DNA of 64,000 nt from Luscinia megarhynchos. Its lineage: Eukaryota; Chordata; Aves; Passeriformes; Turdidae. The position numbers were made by a program, and so were the translations under genes. Below, piece by piece: positions 13,441 to 27,028 of the stretch (position 1 is its first letter; every line of letters starts with the position of its first letter). The stretch covers positions 39,163,406 to 39,227,405 of the forward strand of contig JAPFBE010000002.1 of NCBI GenBank assembly GCA_034336665.1. Reading direction: 5' to 3'. The notes beneath the pieces are model-generated. The model was given only the letters and a program-made list of their open reading frames with translations. It searched no databases and was not told the origin of the DNA.

Positions 13441-15679
13441 TTCGCTGTGTTCTTCATTTAATCTCTCTATTACAAGGTAATTTCTGCAGTTAAATGATAA
13501 AGTCATCTGCAGATTATAAAATAACCTCAGCTAATAAAGGATGTGGAAATTAATTCTGATGTGTAATTAAAACATGTTGTCTTTTCTCCAACAATGATCT
13601 TAGAATAACAAGGTAACATTCTAGTGTTTAACTGAATGAGATTTTTACAGTTTTGAAAATTATTTGCATCTTTCCAAGTTCTGTGAAATCTTTTGGGGTA
13701 GTAAAAACACTAAGGAAAAGTGTTTCAAATCCCTTCATATTACTATCTCTGTTTATTTTGGTAATGTCACAAGTTCCATAATTCTAAATACCTTAATTAT
13801 TTAGGATTATCTGAATAATATGTAATAAAAAGAGACAAATCATCATGTTTTTTTCAGTAGTAAGTGCATCATACCTGAGTAAATGACCTGACTTTTCCAT
13901 TAGAGATGACATGGCATGCTCAGAGCACTCACACTCAAAAGAAATGAAGATTTATTTTTAACAGTTTGATGAACATTTAAATACAGAAATGCTTCAGCAA
14001 ATCTTTCCAATGGCTTTTCTCCTTTTTGTATCTAGTTCACATTATAAATAGATAGCACATGATTTTTTACTTTTAAAATACCCTGATATTTTAAGAATCA
14101 AAATATAAGTGTGCATCTCAGAATTTAGTACAGGCAATGTTTAGATCAAACTACTTTTCACTGTCACTAGCTTCAACGGGAAAATAAACTTTTGCTAAAA
14201 CTTTGAGGACAGGAGGGAAGGAAAAACAACAGTAGAACCTTTTGCTTATTTTCAAGTAAATTTTAGTGAAATATGATTTTATATCTTTTACCATCTTCTT
14301 GACATGCAGTGACATCAATTAACTATTTTCTCCTGAGGACTAAATCTATTTGCCTAACCTGTGAACAGTTGCTCCATAACAAAACATTATCAGAAAAAGC
14401 TGAGCTTTACAGCTCAGCCTTAGTGGCTGGTCATAAAACCACACTTCAAAAAGATGACAGAACCAAGATAAACTATAATTCACAATGTAAAAACAAGACC
14501 AAAAAGCCCAAGCCTTAAAACAAAATGTTTTATTGTCTGAAGCTGAAAGAATTGACATGTTAATATTCTGTGTTGTGCTTTGCTCATGCTTTTATCTTCA
14601 GTAAAGGATGACAGTGTTACAAAGTTTGGAAGAGGTCAAGTACTGTCACTTTTATCAAATGTGGTATCAGCATTTTTCTTCAGTGGTTTTGGAGCAATGT
14701 TAGCTGCTCTGCCTTAGCTTAGGAACTGCACTGACTGCTCGCTTTGTACCAGCATTTGATCCTTGCATTGAGATTTGAGGTAGCACTGAGGAGAAACACT
14801 CAGGAGACAAGGGAAATCCCTATTTGGGGTGTACAAAGAAAATGGTAGTTGCCTTTGGATGTACTTTGCTATTGGTTTGCCCTCTCTGTCGGTGTGTTTC
14901 CAAGTAAGAGTCATTATGCAGGTTGAAATCCTTTATCATGCAGTTTCACAGAACGGTTTGCTAAGACTGGAAAACCTAGTTGCTGAATAATATGCTGACA
15001 TTTTCTAATGTTTGGCTCTCAGGTGGGTAACCCTCTGTCTGAAGATCTACTTTAAGTTGCATTTAATATTATTACTTCATGTAACTTGTTTAACACTTAA
15101 AGGTATTAAGGAGAAAAACTCTTATGTTAAATTAGAAAGTAACAAATTCTGACTGTGTAACAGCTGTCAACAAAGCAACCTTGTGAAGCAGGAATTACCT
15201 GAATGTCTTAGCTATATACAGTAGCTGGGGATATATGACCTGTATTTTTTTTATTAGGTAGCTGTCCTACTTCAGCACATGTAGAATAGATGTCAGTGTT
15301 TGTTTTTGCACAGGGATCTTTGCTGCTAATTTCATATGACAACGAGATTATGCAGCTTAGTGCACAGTAGAAACATAAGAAAAAGACTTTGGTTTTTCTT
15401 TTCTGATCTCTAAGTCAGTAGAACTTGTCAGATTAATCTGAATGAAAGACACTGTGATGTATATTTCAGGAATATAAATAAATGTTGAATATCAGTGGAT
15501 ACTTGTGGAAAATTCCTCAGAGTGCAATCTAAGAGTCCTAGTAATTATTGAATTATTGAATATATATAATTTTATATAAGTAATTTAATGTCACATTCTC
15601 TTTAATCTGTGAAGCCAGGAAAAAAAGCTCTGTTTTTGCATACTAGATTGCAAATAATAAATTTAAAGGCAATTAATTG
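13441..15679. other. AT-rich unique DNA, no feature seen
   Basis: No exon, RNA gene or known repeat was recognised. Frames are all 70 codons or shorter. Confidence 0.55.
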
Positions 15680-15730
15680 TATACTGTATATATGATATAC
15701 AACGTATATGCATATACAATATATATGATA
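15680..15730. repeat. Imperfect TA-rich simple repeat
   Basis: A degenerate run of TATA, ATAC and ATAT units with interspersed G and C (tatatgatatac, gtatatgcatatac and so on). It is typical decayed TA microsatellite sequence. Confidence 0.7.
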
Positions 15731-15849
15731 CTGGACTGATATATTTGTGATGGTAATTCTTCTTAAAAGAAGAGACATGAGCAGAGGCAATCAGCCAAAT
15801 AAATTTTTATTTTGTGCCAATGCACTAAAGAAATCTCTAATGATTCTGT

Positions 15850-15867
15850 AAAAAAAAAAAAAAAAAA
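15850..15867. repeat. Poly(A) tract of 18
   Basis: An uninterrupted run of 18 A. The upstream sequence shows no recognisable retroposed gene, so it is not firmly a retrocopy tail. Confidence 0.8.
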
Positions 15868-18800
15868 TCAAGAGAGCTTGTTTTACAGTGATTGTACCTA
15901 TTAGGGGAACACAGTAGATTCGATTGGAAATAGGATACCCAAAGCACTTGTGGGTTTAATTCTGAGGACAGGCTTGTGACATGGTGACTCCCCAAAGTCT
16001 TCATCGCTGCACGTAGGACTTGAACAAAAAACAGGACGAGTGGAATGCCAGGGGTTAAGCAGCCTTTCAGCTCCAAGATATTCGTCAAGTGAGAACAGGG
16101 GAAGCAGTGATGAAGGTGGGGGTTGGGGGAATAAAGTGCACTGGTAATTTAATGCTTCCTTTGATAGAACAGTGCTCTCTTATTGATCAAAAAGTTACAG
16201 ATTTATTGGAGAGACTCAGATGGATTCTTGGTGTACTGTATTGTAAGAATCTATTCAAAATTTTTTGCTTTTTAGACCATGTATGTTTAGTCTTAGATCT
16301 AGTACTCTACGAATTATTACTGAGGTCAGGATATTTCAGGTGAGTAAGAATACAATTCACTTTATATTGTTCCAAAAAGATTCATTAAAAAATAGCAAAA
16401 CATTTCTGTGCATTTTCAACAAAGAAATTAAGATTTGAAAGCATAAAACTAGATACAGCAATTGCAGTGGGAAACAGAGTAGAAAAGGAAGCTTAGTTCC
16501 TTCAATCAATAGTCTTCTCTGTACCTTTTGTGCATGCTCCAGTAGTTCTTCCATCCTTCTGTATTAAGCCACTTTGTAGGATTTGGACAGATGAGTGATT
16601 ATAGCTAAAATCTAAATCCCACTGGGATTACGTCAAAATTTTCCTAATCTCTTCCTACTCCTCCAGTGATAACATTTTGTGTGTTTTCCCTTGAAATGGC
16701 CCAATGTAGGGATCTCAGTCCTGTATGCCACAAGTGAACTTTGGGCTTTGCAGGACCCACCTCAGCATATTGTACCCAATTATGCCCCATTCTATGCTTA
16801 TTCTCACTGGAATTTCAATAGGATTACAGTCACTCTAACAACTCGGAAATACCTGAATTTTCATTGAGCACTGGCCTCCAAGTCAAAAAAACTGCAAACT
16901 CCTGTTAGAAGGACATAATTTAGTACTGGGCTAGAGTTTGGATTTGGGATTATTTTTTTTTGCCCAGAGGCAGAGTAGCCAGAGTAATGTAAAAGGGTTT
17001 TCATGCAAATGAAAAACAATCTTTACAGGAACACTTCCCTAAGGTGAGCACAAAGGGAACACACTGCAGCATGTATTTGGTAAGTCAGAGGAACACTGGC
17101 CACACTCCTCTTGTGTGTATTAGCAACACCTCCTCCTCCATGGGTAATTCCACTGATTTCAAATAAGTAATTATGTTTATTAATATAATTATGTTAGCAC
17201 AAGAGCTCTCTCTAGTGGAGCCAATGATGCTTTACTGGTTCTGTTGCTCAGATACTGAAAAACAGTAGAAATGTTTAATCCTAATATCTTCCAAATACAG
17301 CTAATGTAAGATTGGCATTACAGCTACACAGCATATAAGGAATGCTGTACTTATGAAATACTATAAAAACATAGTTCACAAAAGGTGCTGGAATTAAGTT
17401 TTTGCCACTCACCAACATCACTGCCCTCAGCAGAGCTTGGATTTTTTTGAAGGTCTTAATGAGCCTGTTCAAGAACAACATGAGATTGTTTCCGAATTTC
17501 TAATTGTGTTTGGCAATTCTCATTTTCCACTTTTATTTGCTGAGATATGGTGACTCTTACTGGGAAAATTGCAGAATGTATTGATGCTATGTCTGTTTCA
17601 TAGGGGGACTATGACATTGTGTTACAGCTTCTTTCATCCTTCTCCTTTAAGAACAGACCAAGCCCCACTGCAAGGTGTGGCAATTTTCAAGAAAGTATTG
17701 TAGTAGGTAGAAAAGTTCAGGAGACAAGTGGTCCATCCAAACACCATGTTCTGTCAGCCATGCAGCTGGCTTTTATATCCAGAAGGAAGCAGACATTGAG
17801 AGAAAAATCTTAGAGATGTGTGCAACATAATAGCTCATTTTACATTAATCAAGCATTTTTTCTGTTGAGTTATGGGTTCCTTTGTACCTACTGGTAGTGG
17901 GCAAGGAAAAGCAAAAATTATAATACTGCTTTTGGAGAAAGCAAGAATCAATTTACACTGCATGTTTTGTTTTTTGTTTTAATATATCTATATTCTTATT
18001 TTAAAATAACTTTTCAGATTCTGATGTGTAGATTTCATAGGTCATAGGTAATTTTATTTTTCTTTGGATTTTGAAAAGCTCCTTATGAACTGCCAGAGAA
18101 ACATAGTTCTGCTATGGGAACTATATTGCTTGGCTTGGAAATCAGTTAATCTGACTGCAAAAACCAGCAGATTTCTCTGATGGAATACAGTAAACAGGGA
18201 GGTGCCCCCAGGTTTAACGTAACGGTCAGTGTTGTTTTAACAAATTAATTTATTCTAGGGAGAAGTGAGATGATAACATCTATAGCAGATGGTTATTTGG
18301 ATTAGCTGCTATCAGGAAGGATTATGGCAAACTAGGTAAGCTCTGAGCTGTGGAGCAGGTGAGGAAGTTGAGGTAAACCACAGCTGGAGGAATCAGAGAG
18401 CTCTCATAGCCTGGCTACTCCACTGTCTTCCTTTCAGATCAGGGGGAAAGGAGTGTAGACCTGCCTCAGATAAAAATCTTAGTGGGAGCAGTTAAAAACA
18501 GTTCCACTGGAGCAAAAAGGAAATGCCTAAAGAGGCCAGTGCTGAGGGCATAAAACACACAGGTCTGAGGGTTTTCTCTTGGCTTTGTGGCCTGCATGGT
18601 GCCACAAGAAGAACTGGCAGATATTTCTTGAAGGATTTGAGCCTGGAAACCTATCCTAAATGTAAGCAACTGTGCCCTATTCTTAAAATAGGTCAATTTT
18701 TTTTGTTTGTTTGATTTTTTAAAAAATTATTTTAGATAGCAAAATGTGGCTCCATCTTTCTAGGCAGTATCCTGCCTGAACTTAATGTAGTTTCAGATAA

Positions 18801-20673
18801 TTAAGGGGCTGGTGGTCCAGTTTCCTCATTTTCCCCAGAAATCAAATATTTTCAAAGAGAGCCATCTGTCATGGCTTCTCCCACATATTCTTCATGTGCC
18901 TGGCCCATGATGGGACTTGGGCAGAAGAAACCATCTAATAACAACCAGAAATTTTTCTGAGGAGCCTGTTTGATGGAGAATTCTGGGGAGTCTCTGAAAG
19001 TCTCATGTCTGCAAAACAGCATTTACTTGCCTCCTTCTTCCTCCTGCTTATGCTGTAGCTAATGATCTTTATAACTTTGGGTGTTAGCTGTTTATGATTT
19101 GTCTGTTTACGACTCCTTCGGCAGGAATCGTCCTTCCTGAATACAATCGGAGGCAAATGGGATGGTATTCTGGCAAACATTTGCACTCCTCCTCTCTGGC
19201 TTCTTTTAGAGGAGAGAAATGTGCACCTCTAAGGGCTCAGATCCTTGTAAAGTAGGTCATGTGAATCCTGACTTAAAATGCCTTATTTTATGCCCAGTTT
19301 GAGTAGCAACAGAAAAGTGAAAGGACATTCTGCTGCTGCTACTGTCTTCATGACCAAGGCAAGAGTTCTCTTTCCTTTTTTATGTGATAGCACAAAATGA
19401 CTCAAAGGTGTTACCAAGAATTTAATAGAAAGCATTTTGGAGAGCTGAAGAAATGCAACTGAGAGACTGATCTGGCTTGCAGCAGCATTATTATTGGTGA
19501 GGAGAACAAGAGCATGGCCTGTCTGTCCATCCTGTTTGATTTTGGCAGGGCTGGCAGGTGGAAGGTTGTAGTTTTTCTCTAAGACTGAACACAGTGATAT
19601 GGCCATCACTTGAGTCTGAAACTTTAGCTGTTGAAATGGTTGCTTTTACACCTTTACTTCCTCAAATAGGTGTTCACTTCAGATTTAATTTTGCATGTTG
19701 GCATTTGAGGAAGAGTAAGCCTCCTTCATGCCTGCCTTCTTTTATTTCTTTTTTTATTTGATTTGTGCAATACAGAGCTAGGAACCCTGACAACGGCAGA
19801 TAAATTTCAGTTTCTGGATTGAACAGTTAGTGTCTTGAGTGTTTTATTCATGGGCACCATATGCAAAAAGTGTGTAGTTTTTTCTATTGTGGAAAAGTAA
19901 TGTTATATTCAGAACTGCCAGAGTTACTTGAATTTGACTTAGCTGTGTTTTCAGGTGAACCTAAAAATAAATGGAAAGTCAAAAAAACCCAGCTACATGT
20001 TAAATACATAGCATACCTGTAGTTTTAATTCTTTTAGGTCAAAAAATATTCAAATGCATTCGCAGTATTTTTGATTGAAAGAATTTGTAATTGGATTTCC
20101 AAACATGCTGCTTTCATCTTGGGCAGTACAATATGCACTTTGATAATAACATGGCAATGTCATTAGAAAGAAGTCCATTTACTAGTTTAGGCATAAAATG
20201 AGATACAGAAGAAGACAATAAAATGCTTTCTAACGTAATGCACCTTATTTTTATTGTATTCAATAGAAGCATGATGAATAAGTAATCTTTTAAGTGCATC
20301 AGAAGTACACCTTGGTTGATTTCTTAGAGGTGTTGAGATTTCATTGCTATTGAGATTATTCATAATAACACTTTGATTTCTAATAAAGAGCATGGAACTT
20401 TATAATAGATCAAAATATGTGCCCACAAGGTGCTTAGATCATCATCATGGAAGAGGTAAACTTCCACACTTTAGAAGTAATCCAAGAAAGAAAATTAAAT
20501 TAAGATGAAAAGTGACATCTTCAAAATTACTTCTTTTTTTAAAAAAATATAAAGCCCATAAATTATAATTTCCTTATTTCCACATTTTCACATGGTTTTA
20601 CTTGTAGTTGAGCTATATATCTATAAGCTGTTCTGGTCATAAGCTACATTTCCTCTATATTTAATGGCATCTC
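15868..20673. other. Long AT-rich unique stretch
   Basis: About 4.8 kb with no recognised gene or repeat family. An octamer motif (ATGCAAAT) occurs near 17003. Small GC-richer segments lie near 18320-18660 and 19000-19250. Frames peak at 108 codons (19609 to 19283, minus) with no domain. Confidence 0.5.
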
Positions 20674-20692
20674 ATGCAAATTAGATTTGCAG
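20674..20692. promoter_or_regulatory. Inverted pair of octamer (POU-type) motifs
   Basis: ATGCAAAT (20674-20681) is followed after three bases by ATTTGCA(G) (20685-20692), its inverted copy apart from the last base. ATGCAAAT is the classical recognition site of Oct/POU transcription factors. Two convergent sites three bases apart form a 19-bp dyad. Function is an inference: short motifs like this also occur by chance in AT-rich DNA. Confidence 0.25.
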
Positions 20693-23600
20693 CAAACTAA
20701 TCTGGTCCAGGTAGTAAACGTCACTACTTGAATTATTTTATTCATCCATTCCTTTTTTTTTTCTATAGCATTTATGCAATTACCTCTGCTAGTGGGATTC
20801 TCCCCTCCCTCCCCCCATGAAATCAGAAAAAATTAAATCCAAGGAAGCTAAATTAGGTTTACAATTTTTAAAAAAAATCTTTTCTCAGAGACAGAGGAAA
20901 GATCTTTATTTGCTTTCAAGACATCCACAACTTAAAATTTAATAACAGAACATATACAATTTTCCTGACAACACAGCACTTATTATAGGAAATTCTTGAA
21001 ACTGGGTGATTTTGCAAGCTCAAAGACAATAGCAAAGGCAGTGCAGTAGTTCTTTGTCGCAAGGTGTGCCTCTCTGGATTTGGACTTTCAGCATTTATAC
21101 ATGGCAGGTCTGTCTGCTGTTTAATAAAGACATTCTAAGGATTACAAGTCCTGATGGCAAATAGTATTTGTTTTGAATTTTGTTGTTCACAGGGAGAAAA
21201 GGAGGCTTTTGAATTGGTCCTCATTTCTTTTAAAAAATACTTTTGAATTATATACTTTATAGGAAAAGGTATTGAGAAATGAAACCTGGTAATTGTTCTG
21301 GCTTTTGCAAATATGCATTGGTACTAATGTTTTCCATGTTATGTTAATAATATATTTTCTTTAAAACTGTTGAAACTGAAAATGTTTGGGGTCTCATTCT
21401 GCACATTGAGCTTTCATATTCTGAAACTGACTTGATATTAAAAATTACATCTACTGAATGACAGATCTTTGTGAAAGCTGTGCTTCCTCTAGAAAAAATT
21501 TTAATTTGAAATTTTAATGAATCAGTCAGGGACTTGTACTCTTTCTTGCCAAATATAGTCTCTGAGAATCCTTTTCTGTTCAGTAAAAGACTGGCTATGA
21601 ATTCAGTTAAAGGACACAAAAACCAAATTGGGATGTATTGTGAGAATTTACAGTGGAAAATATCAGCTACTATAATGGCTGATTAGTAGTAATTTATTGC
21701 TTATACAAAAAGTATATAATATTTGGATTTCAAAGCTCTCACACTAATTGTTGTTATAGTGAACTGAGCCTTCTGAAAACAACACCCAAACATTTCCCAA
21801 AATAGAGTCCTTTCAAAGGAAATAAAGGTACCAGAGATTTTGAGATAATTTTAGTCACAAAATTTGGTTTATTTAAAAATTAAAGGAGTAATTTTAATAT
21901 TTGTTTTCCATTTTGAAAGTGTTTTTCATATAAAAATTGCCAAACTTGAGTAAAAGAAAAATATTCAGGTCATTAAAGGTTGAGCAGCAGCATAGACTAA
22001 TCATTTTAGAATTTAGAAACTCCTCTGAAAATTGCACATTTAACTTCTAAACATAATATTATACTTCTATCTTGTTTTGTGAGTGAAATTAAAAATAAAT
22101 TACTAACAATACTGGTCCAATTGTGCACATATTTCACTACTTCTCTTGTAAATACTTCTTTGTTTTAGCTGGTCTGCCCTGATATCAATGTCAAACTTAC
22201 ATGACCAGAGATTTTGCAGATCAGAAATTAGGTAAGACTCATGTAAAATTCAGGAAAGAGAAAAAAATCTATAAGCAAACAAATCTTGTTTGGTTATATT
22301 TTCCCCCATATGTTAAAAAAGAATTCTTAGTTTGTGATAGGAACAGATTTATCCTTGTTGCACTGCTTCCTCTTCCCAGAGTGTGAGAAGAAATCCAATA
22401 GAGACCTGTTTTGCTCAGTTCCTTTGTTTCACTGGGAGGGTGGACATTTTTCCCCCCCTCAGAAGATTCTGTGGCAGATGACCTTATACACAGAAGCAGT
22501 CCATGTTTTGTTTTCAATTATCCCCCAAGATTTGCTAAACCAAATAAATTTTGCTCTTGAAAACCGGCTTAGTTTCTTAGACTACAGTAGAAATGATGGT
22601 GTGATTTGTAATTAATAAAGTCAAATATTGTCTTCAGAATATAAGAAACCAAAAACTAAATCACATCTTTCTCAGATTTTCCAAACTGACCTCAAAAAGT
22701 GAGCAGAGAAATTATGTGTCCTCAGCAATGTTTGCTTTTAATAAATTTTAGAAAACTATGAAAAATTTCAGGAAAAAGAGTGTCCCTGTTGTTACTCTGA
22801 GGTGACCAGAGGACATGTGACAAGGGAAATGGTAGGGTGAGTTCCATACTGTGGAAAATTATGAATACCCTGTAGTCACAGCAGTTCATACATGAACAAA
22901 AACTTCAGGATAAAAAAAATACTGGCCAGAATGGTTTAATGCAAAATTGATCAGACTTGCTTCTACTCTTTGATGATGATAAATATGGTGGATAAACAAA
23001 CAGGTGATGCACCTAGGCATTTAAAAGGCATTTGACTTCATACAGCATGCTGTTTTAATTTTAAGAACCCCTCTCACGATACAATGTCAATAAAACAGCT
23101 GTTCAATAGATTAAGATCTGTCTGGCTGGCAGGTAATGCAGGAAGCTGTCAGTGGAAAGCTGTCTTGGGGTGTGGGTGTTTTTCATGGTCTGGGGCTTGG
23201 CATGGTGTAACATGTCTCAGTGTTTGTAAAGCTCACATGAGATCACTGCTGAAAGATTACTGAATGGTAAATAATCATGAGAACAACAGTCTTCTGTAGA
23301 GAATGGACCACTTGTCCTATGCTTAATCTTGATTTATTTTTCTCTATAGGGAGACACTGGCTCCAAATTTAGTCTGTGACAGACATTTTCATTCTCAAGA
23401 TTATCAGAGTAGTTCAGCGATGAGTTGTGGCCTCAAAATCAACGAATTTATGTAGTGGTGGCATCTCTGCTAAAAGCCACAATGGAATAAGGTTAAGGGA
23501 CTGGTGCGAAGATTTGGTGAATTCCTAACCAGCAGATTAGGGGATCTGGCAGATCACATGTGGAGATGCCTGGAAGAGGTTTTCAAGTGCATCATAAAGT

Positions 23601-24589
23601 ACCTCTGAGGTGAAGGAGGCAGAGCTGTTGCCCTTGATGGGACACTGCAGTTCTTCATAAGACATAGGGACAAAATATAAATTCTGATGAGAGACATCAA
23701 CTGCCAGTTATTGTTCTTTGGGCAATACCTCATGCTGGTGGTATTTATTTTCAGCATTCAAGAATGCTGATGACCAGCATGCAATGGAGAATATTAGACT
23801 TTGCTGCTACTGCTGGTCTTAACCTTAACTTTTTATTTCCTGGGGCTGTGTGTGTGCAATGCTGGTAGGGCTTGTGAGCAACAATTTGGGTTCTGCTCCA
23901 ATAATTTTGTCATAATTTTGTAGAACAATGTGTTGATGGGAATCCTTCTGTATCAGCAGCATCCAATGGAAATTCTTTTTGCAAGTGAGGCTTCTAGTTT
24001 TCTGCAGTATTATATTGGAGAGTATAAGTCCTGTGATTCATTTATTTAGAGATAGATGGATCTAGATGATTATTTTAAATGAGGGTTTTACTGAATCAAA
24101 ATAAAAGAGCACAAAGTGTGTGCTCTTGAGTGTAATTTCCTAGAAGGAGGAAGGAGGTGCCCCTCTGAGTTTTGAGATAGCCAAAACTGACCTTGCAAAC
24201 AGGTGCACAGAGAAATTCAACCCTCAGATATTTCTGAACCTCAATGCTAGTTAGTTTCAAACTAACCTTTGGGAAAAAAGAAAGAAAACAGAAGAATCGA
24301 CTGTTTTTGAGATCATATTGAGAAAATAGTGTTCCACTGCTAGTGAGATAGAGTTTTTCTTTGATTATAGAGAGTAAGGAAGACTATTTTTGTTGTTTTA
24401 TTTATTTCATCTGAAATAATTTCCATGTCTAAACGGGAGGCTGGTATTTTATCTCTGCTGATACACTTTCTCTATTGCATTTTAAGTGGAAGCAAAGGGC
24501 TTAGAAGTCTGAGACAGATATTATTTTGCTCTAATATAGTAATTTATATAAACATTTCAAATTTTTTTATTATTTCAGATTTATATTTA
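20693..24589. other. AT-rich unique DNA
   Basis: No gene or repeat family was recognised in about 3.9 kb. Several pyrimidine runs occur (for example around 20750 and 22450). Frames do not exceed 93 codons and overlap on opposite strands. Confidence 0.5.
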
Positions 24590-24950
24590 TTTTCTTAATC
24601 TATTTTTCTCTTCCAGTGACAACTCTCCATCATGCTCTTCCCTTGAAACAAAACTGATGAAAGCTGTGAAGATGTTCAGCATGTACAAGTGTTTCTTACT
24701 GAGTTTAGCAAAAAAAAACATTCAGAAGGACAAGCAAATTCTGAGATATCATAAAAGAGAGACTATTGAGAATATCTTTGTTCAAAAGCAAAAACTTTCT
24801 ATTGATTCTCAGGAGCCAGCCCTTTGGTTTTCACTTTCCAACATATTGGAGCAAGCTGAAAGGGATATAATTTCAGAAAGACTGAGTATAAAACTAGACA
24901 CTACACAAATAATTTGGAATTTTCCTTTTAGCAGGAATAAATGCTTATAG
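24590..24950 (+). other. Exon-like segment: strong acceptor-type tract followed by an open frame
   Basis: A long pyrimidine-rich tract with a plausible branch-point sequence ends in ttctcttccag (AG at 24615-24616). Directly after it, a frame entered in phase 1 stays open from 24618 to the stop at 24948-24950, about 110 codons, with a first ATG at 24657. An AATAAA signal at 24936-24941 sits at the end of the frame. The peptide is K- and S-rich and matches no family I know, and no strong splice donor follows. It could be a terminal coding or lncRNA exon, or chance; AT-rich intronic DNA yields many such acceptors. I lean to chance. Confidence 0.15.
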
Positions 24951-26849
24951 CTGTAATGCTATGTGTCTACATACAGGCAACCTGATGGGATTTTTTCAAT
25001 GTTTCTTTGGATGTCTGGTTTCCAACAATACTTTTGCTGTTTCTTTCCTGGTATTTGTCTTATAGCAACAACATAAAGGATGTAATTAATGACTGTGTAT
25101 GTATTGGAATACTTCCAGAGCCTTGTTCCATGTATGGACTATATGCTTCATCAGAAGTCCCTGGTATCTAAAAAAGTAGCTGTACCTGTTAATAGCTGGA
25201 ATACTTTTTGTAAAGAAACTACAGAATTTATTGATGAAATTAGCTTTTTTCTTTTTTTTCCCCCCATTTTTGGATCTATTATTCATGAAACAAATAAGAT
25301 TGAGATAAGTTCCAGAAACAGAAAAGTAATCACATCCAATTTCTATCAGTCATACATGGTTTGCAAAATGGCATTGAAAAGAATTGTGTTGCAATAGCAC
25401 AGTCAACAATAAACACTCACAATAATTTCTGTCATTTGTCTCCTATTGTGGCTTTTCAATCTGTAAACTCTTACTTATATTTTTGGTTCAACATGCAAAA
25501 ATGACAGAACTCCAATTTTCTTTCAGTCCATCCATTTCCCACCATGCTTATCCTCCTGGGAAAATATTTTAATATGATTCTCTCACAGGATTAAAAGACC
25601 AACAATCACTCATTGCCCAAGTGCTGTTTCTCTGTTTGTATGGGCTTGGTGACCTTTCCCCCAGATAATCACTGTATATACCAAAAATTTTGTGTGTCTG
25701 TACCAAATCTGGGCTTCCCTCATCATGTCAGCAGTGGCTGCTGTTCAGCTATTTGTACTCCTTCTACAGGCACTCTGAAAAAGCCTTCAGTGCAGGATAG
25801 ACAGGAGATAAGCAGACAGGGAAATCAGATTCACAAAACTATTCGTAGTTTCCATTGAAGTCAGCTGTGCTGAGGGACATGAACGTTTTTTAGCATTCCA
25901 GATTCAGTCTAACTAAAGGATTCCTGTCCACTGAAGCTCTGGGCTGGGACACCCAGCACCAAGTCCCTGATTTCAGAAGGGGCACTGATAAATAGACTAG
26001 TGCATTATGTGATGCCATATCTGGCATTTGCTATCTCCCCATCCAGCAGGGGAAGAGCCTGTGGGATGCTGTGCTTTGTCTCTGGAGTTAATCCAACATC
26101 CTGGCAGCACTGAAAGGAGCATGCCCCTTTTCCAGCCTAGGAGCCCTGCTGTTCTCCTTATGTCGAGTTGAATTCAGGTAACGGGAATGAAAGAAAACCG
26201 ATCCAGGAAAACAAGCTAAGGGTTTGGACTTTTGTTTTTGTCAAACCAGGTGGATGAGTCTGTGTGTATCCACAGTGATTGCACCATGAGCTGGATGAAG
26301 GAAACACTTACTTCATGTGTGAGAGACCAAAACATCATTATTTTCAGTCTAGTGTGTCTAGAAATGGCATTTATCTCATAAAATACAGATCTTGCCAGAG
26401 CAAGTTGTGTTATGGTGTCTTTGGAGTGTGTTCTTGCAGGTCATGGTGGGAATCTGAAAGTCCTTCCTCTGTCCCAGGGTTTGGCTGCAGACCCTGGCCT
26501 TTGTGGGCTCTGTGGGAAAGTCACATCCTTCCCCCTTGCCTTCTGCCAACACCTAGGTGCCTCCACTCCCAAACAAAAGAAAACCAGCTTGCAAGCTGAC
26601 AGAGGTCCTTGGTGCTTTGGCCAGGTCCACAGTAGGGATGGAAACCAAATGCATGGTCCACAGCATGTCCTGACCTGGGAGCTGGGGGGAACAGGAGTGT
26701 AACTGGATTCAAATATACAAAAAGCTTCTGATAAGACAAAAGGAACATTGATTTTAACAAAACCCCAAACTTTAAAAATTTGGGCTGGACAATTCAGGGA
26801 GTGACGAGTTTAAAATTCAGAAAGGAATATATAGGGCACATGTTAAATC
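24951..26849. other. Unique DNA with a GC-richer part at 25870-26700
   Basis: The first kilobase is AT-rich and featureless. From about 25870 to 26700 the sequence is GC-richer with overlapping frames on both strands (106 and 96 codons on plus, 79 on minus), none with a recognisable domain. No repeat family was assigned. Confidence 0.45.
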
Positions 26850-27028
26850 TGTTTCATTGTGATAAAGACAGAGGAATAAATTGGTTGCATGTAAAGACCT
26901 CCAGTGACGAAGGTGCCAAAGCCTAGACAACATTTCTCAAGAGTAACATAAGTGCAGTAGATTTTCTTTAGGGAATGAGACTGGACAAGATGACCTCCTG
27001 AGGTACCTTCCAGACCTTTGCCTCTGTT
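26850..27028 (+). mobile_element. CR1 LINE 3'-end fragment, plus strand
   Basis: The last 60 bases carry the CR1 3'-UTR landmark order: gactggacaagatgacctcc, then tgaggtaccttccagacc, followed by a degenerate tail. Upstream, a gaggaataaattg phrase and an agattttctttaggg phrase also fit the old CR1 3' region. The terminal ATTCT-type units are barely visible. CR1 is the dominant avian LINE, and nearly all copies are 5'-truncated short fragments like this one. The upstream boundary is uncertain. Confidence 0.7.
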
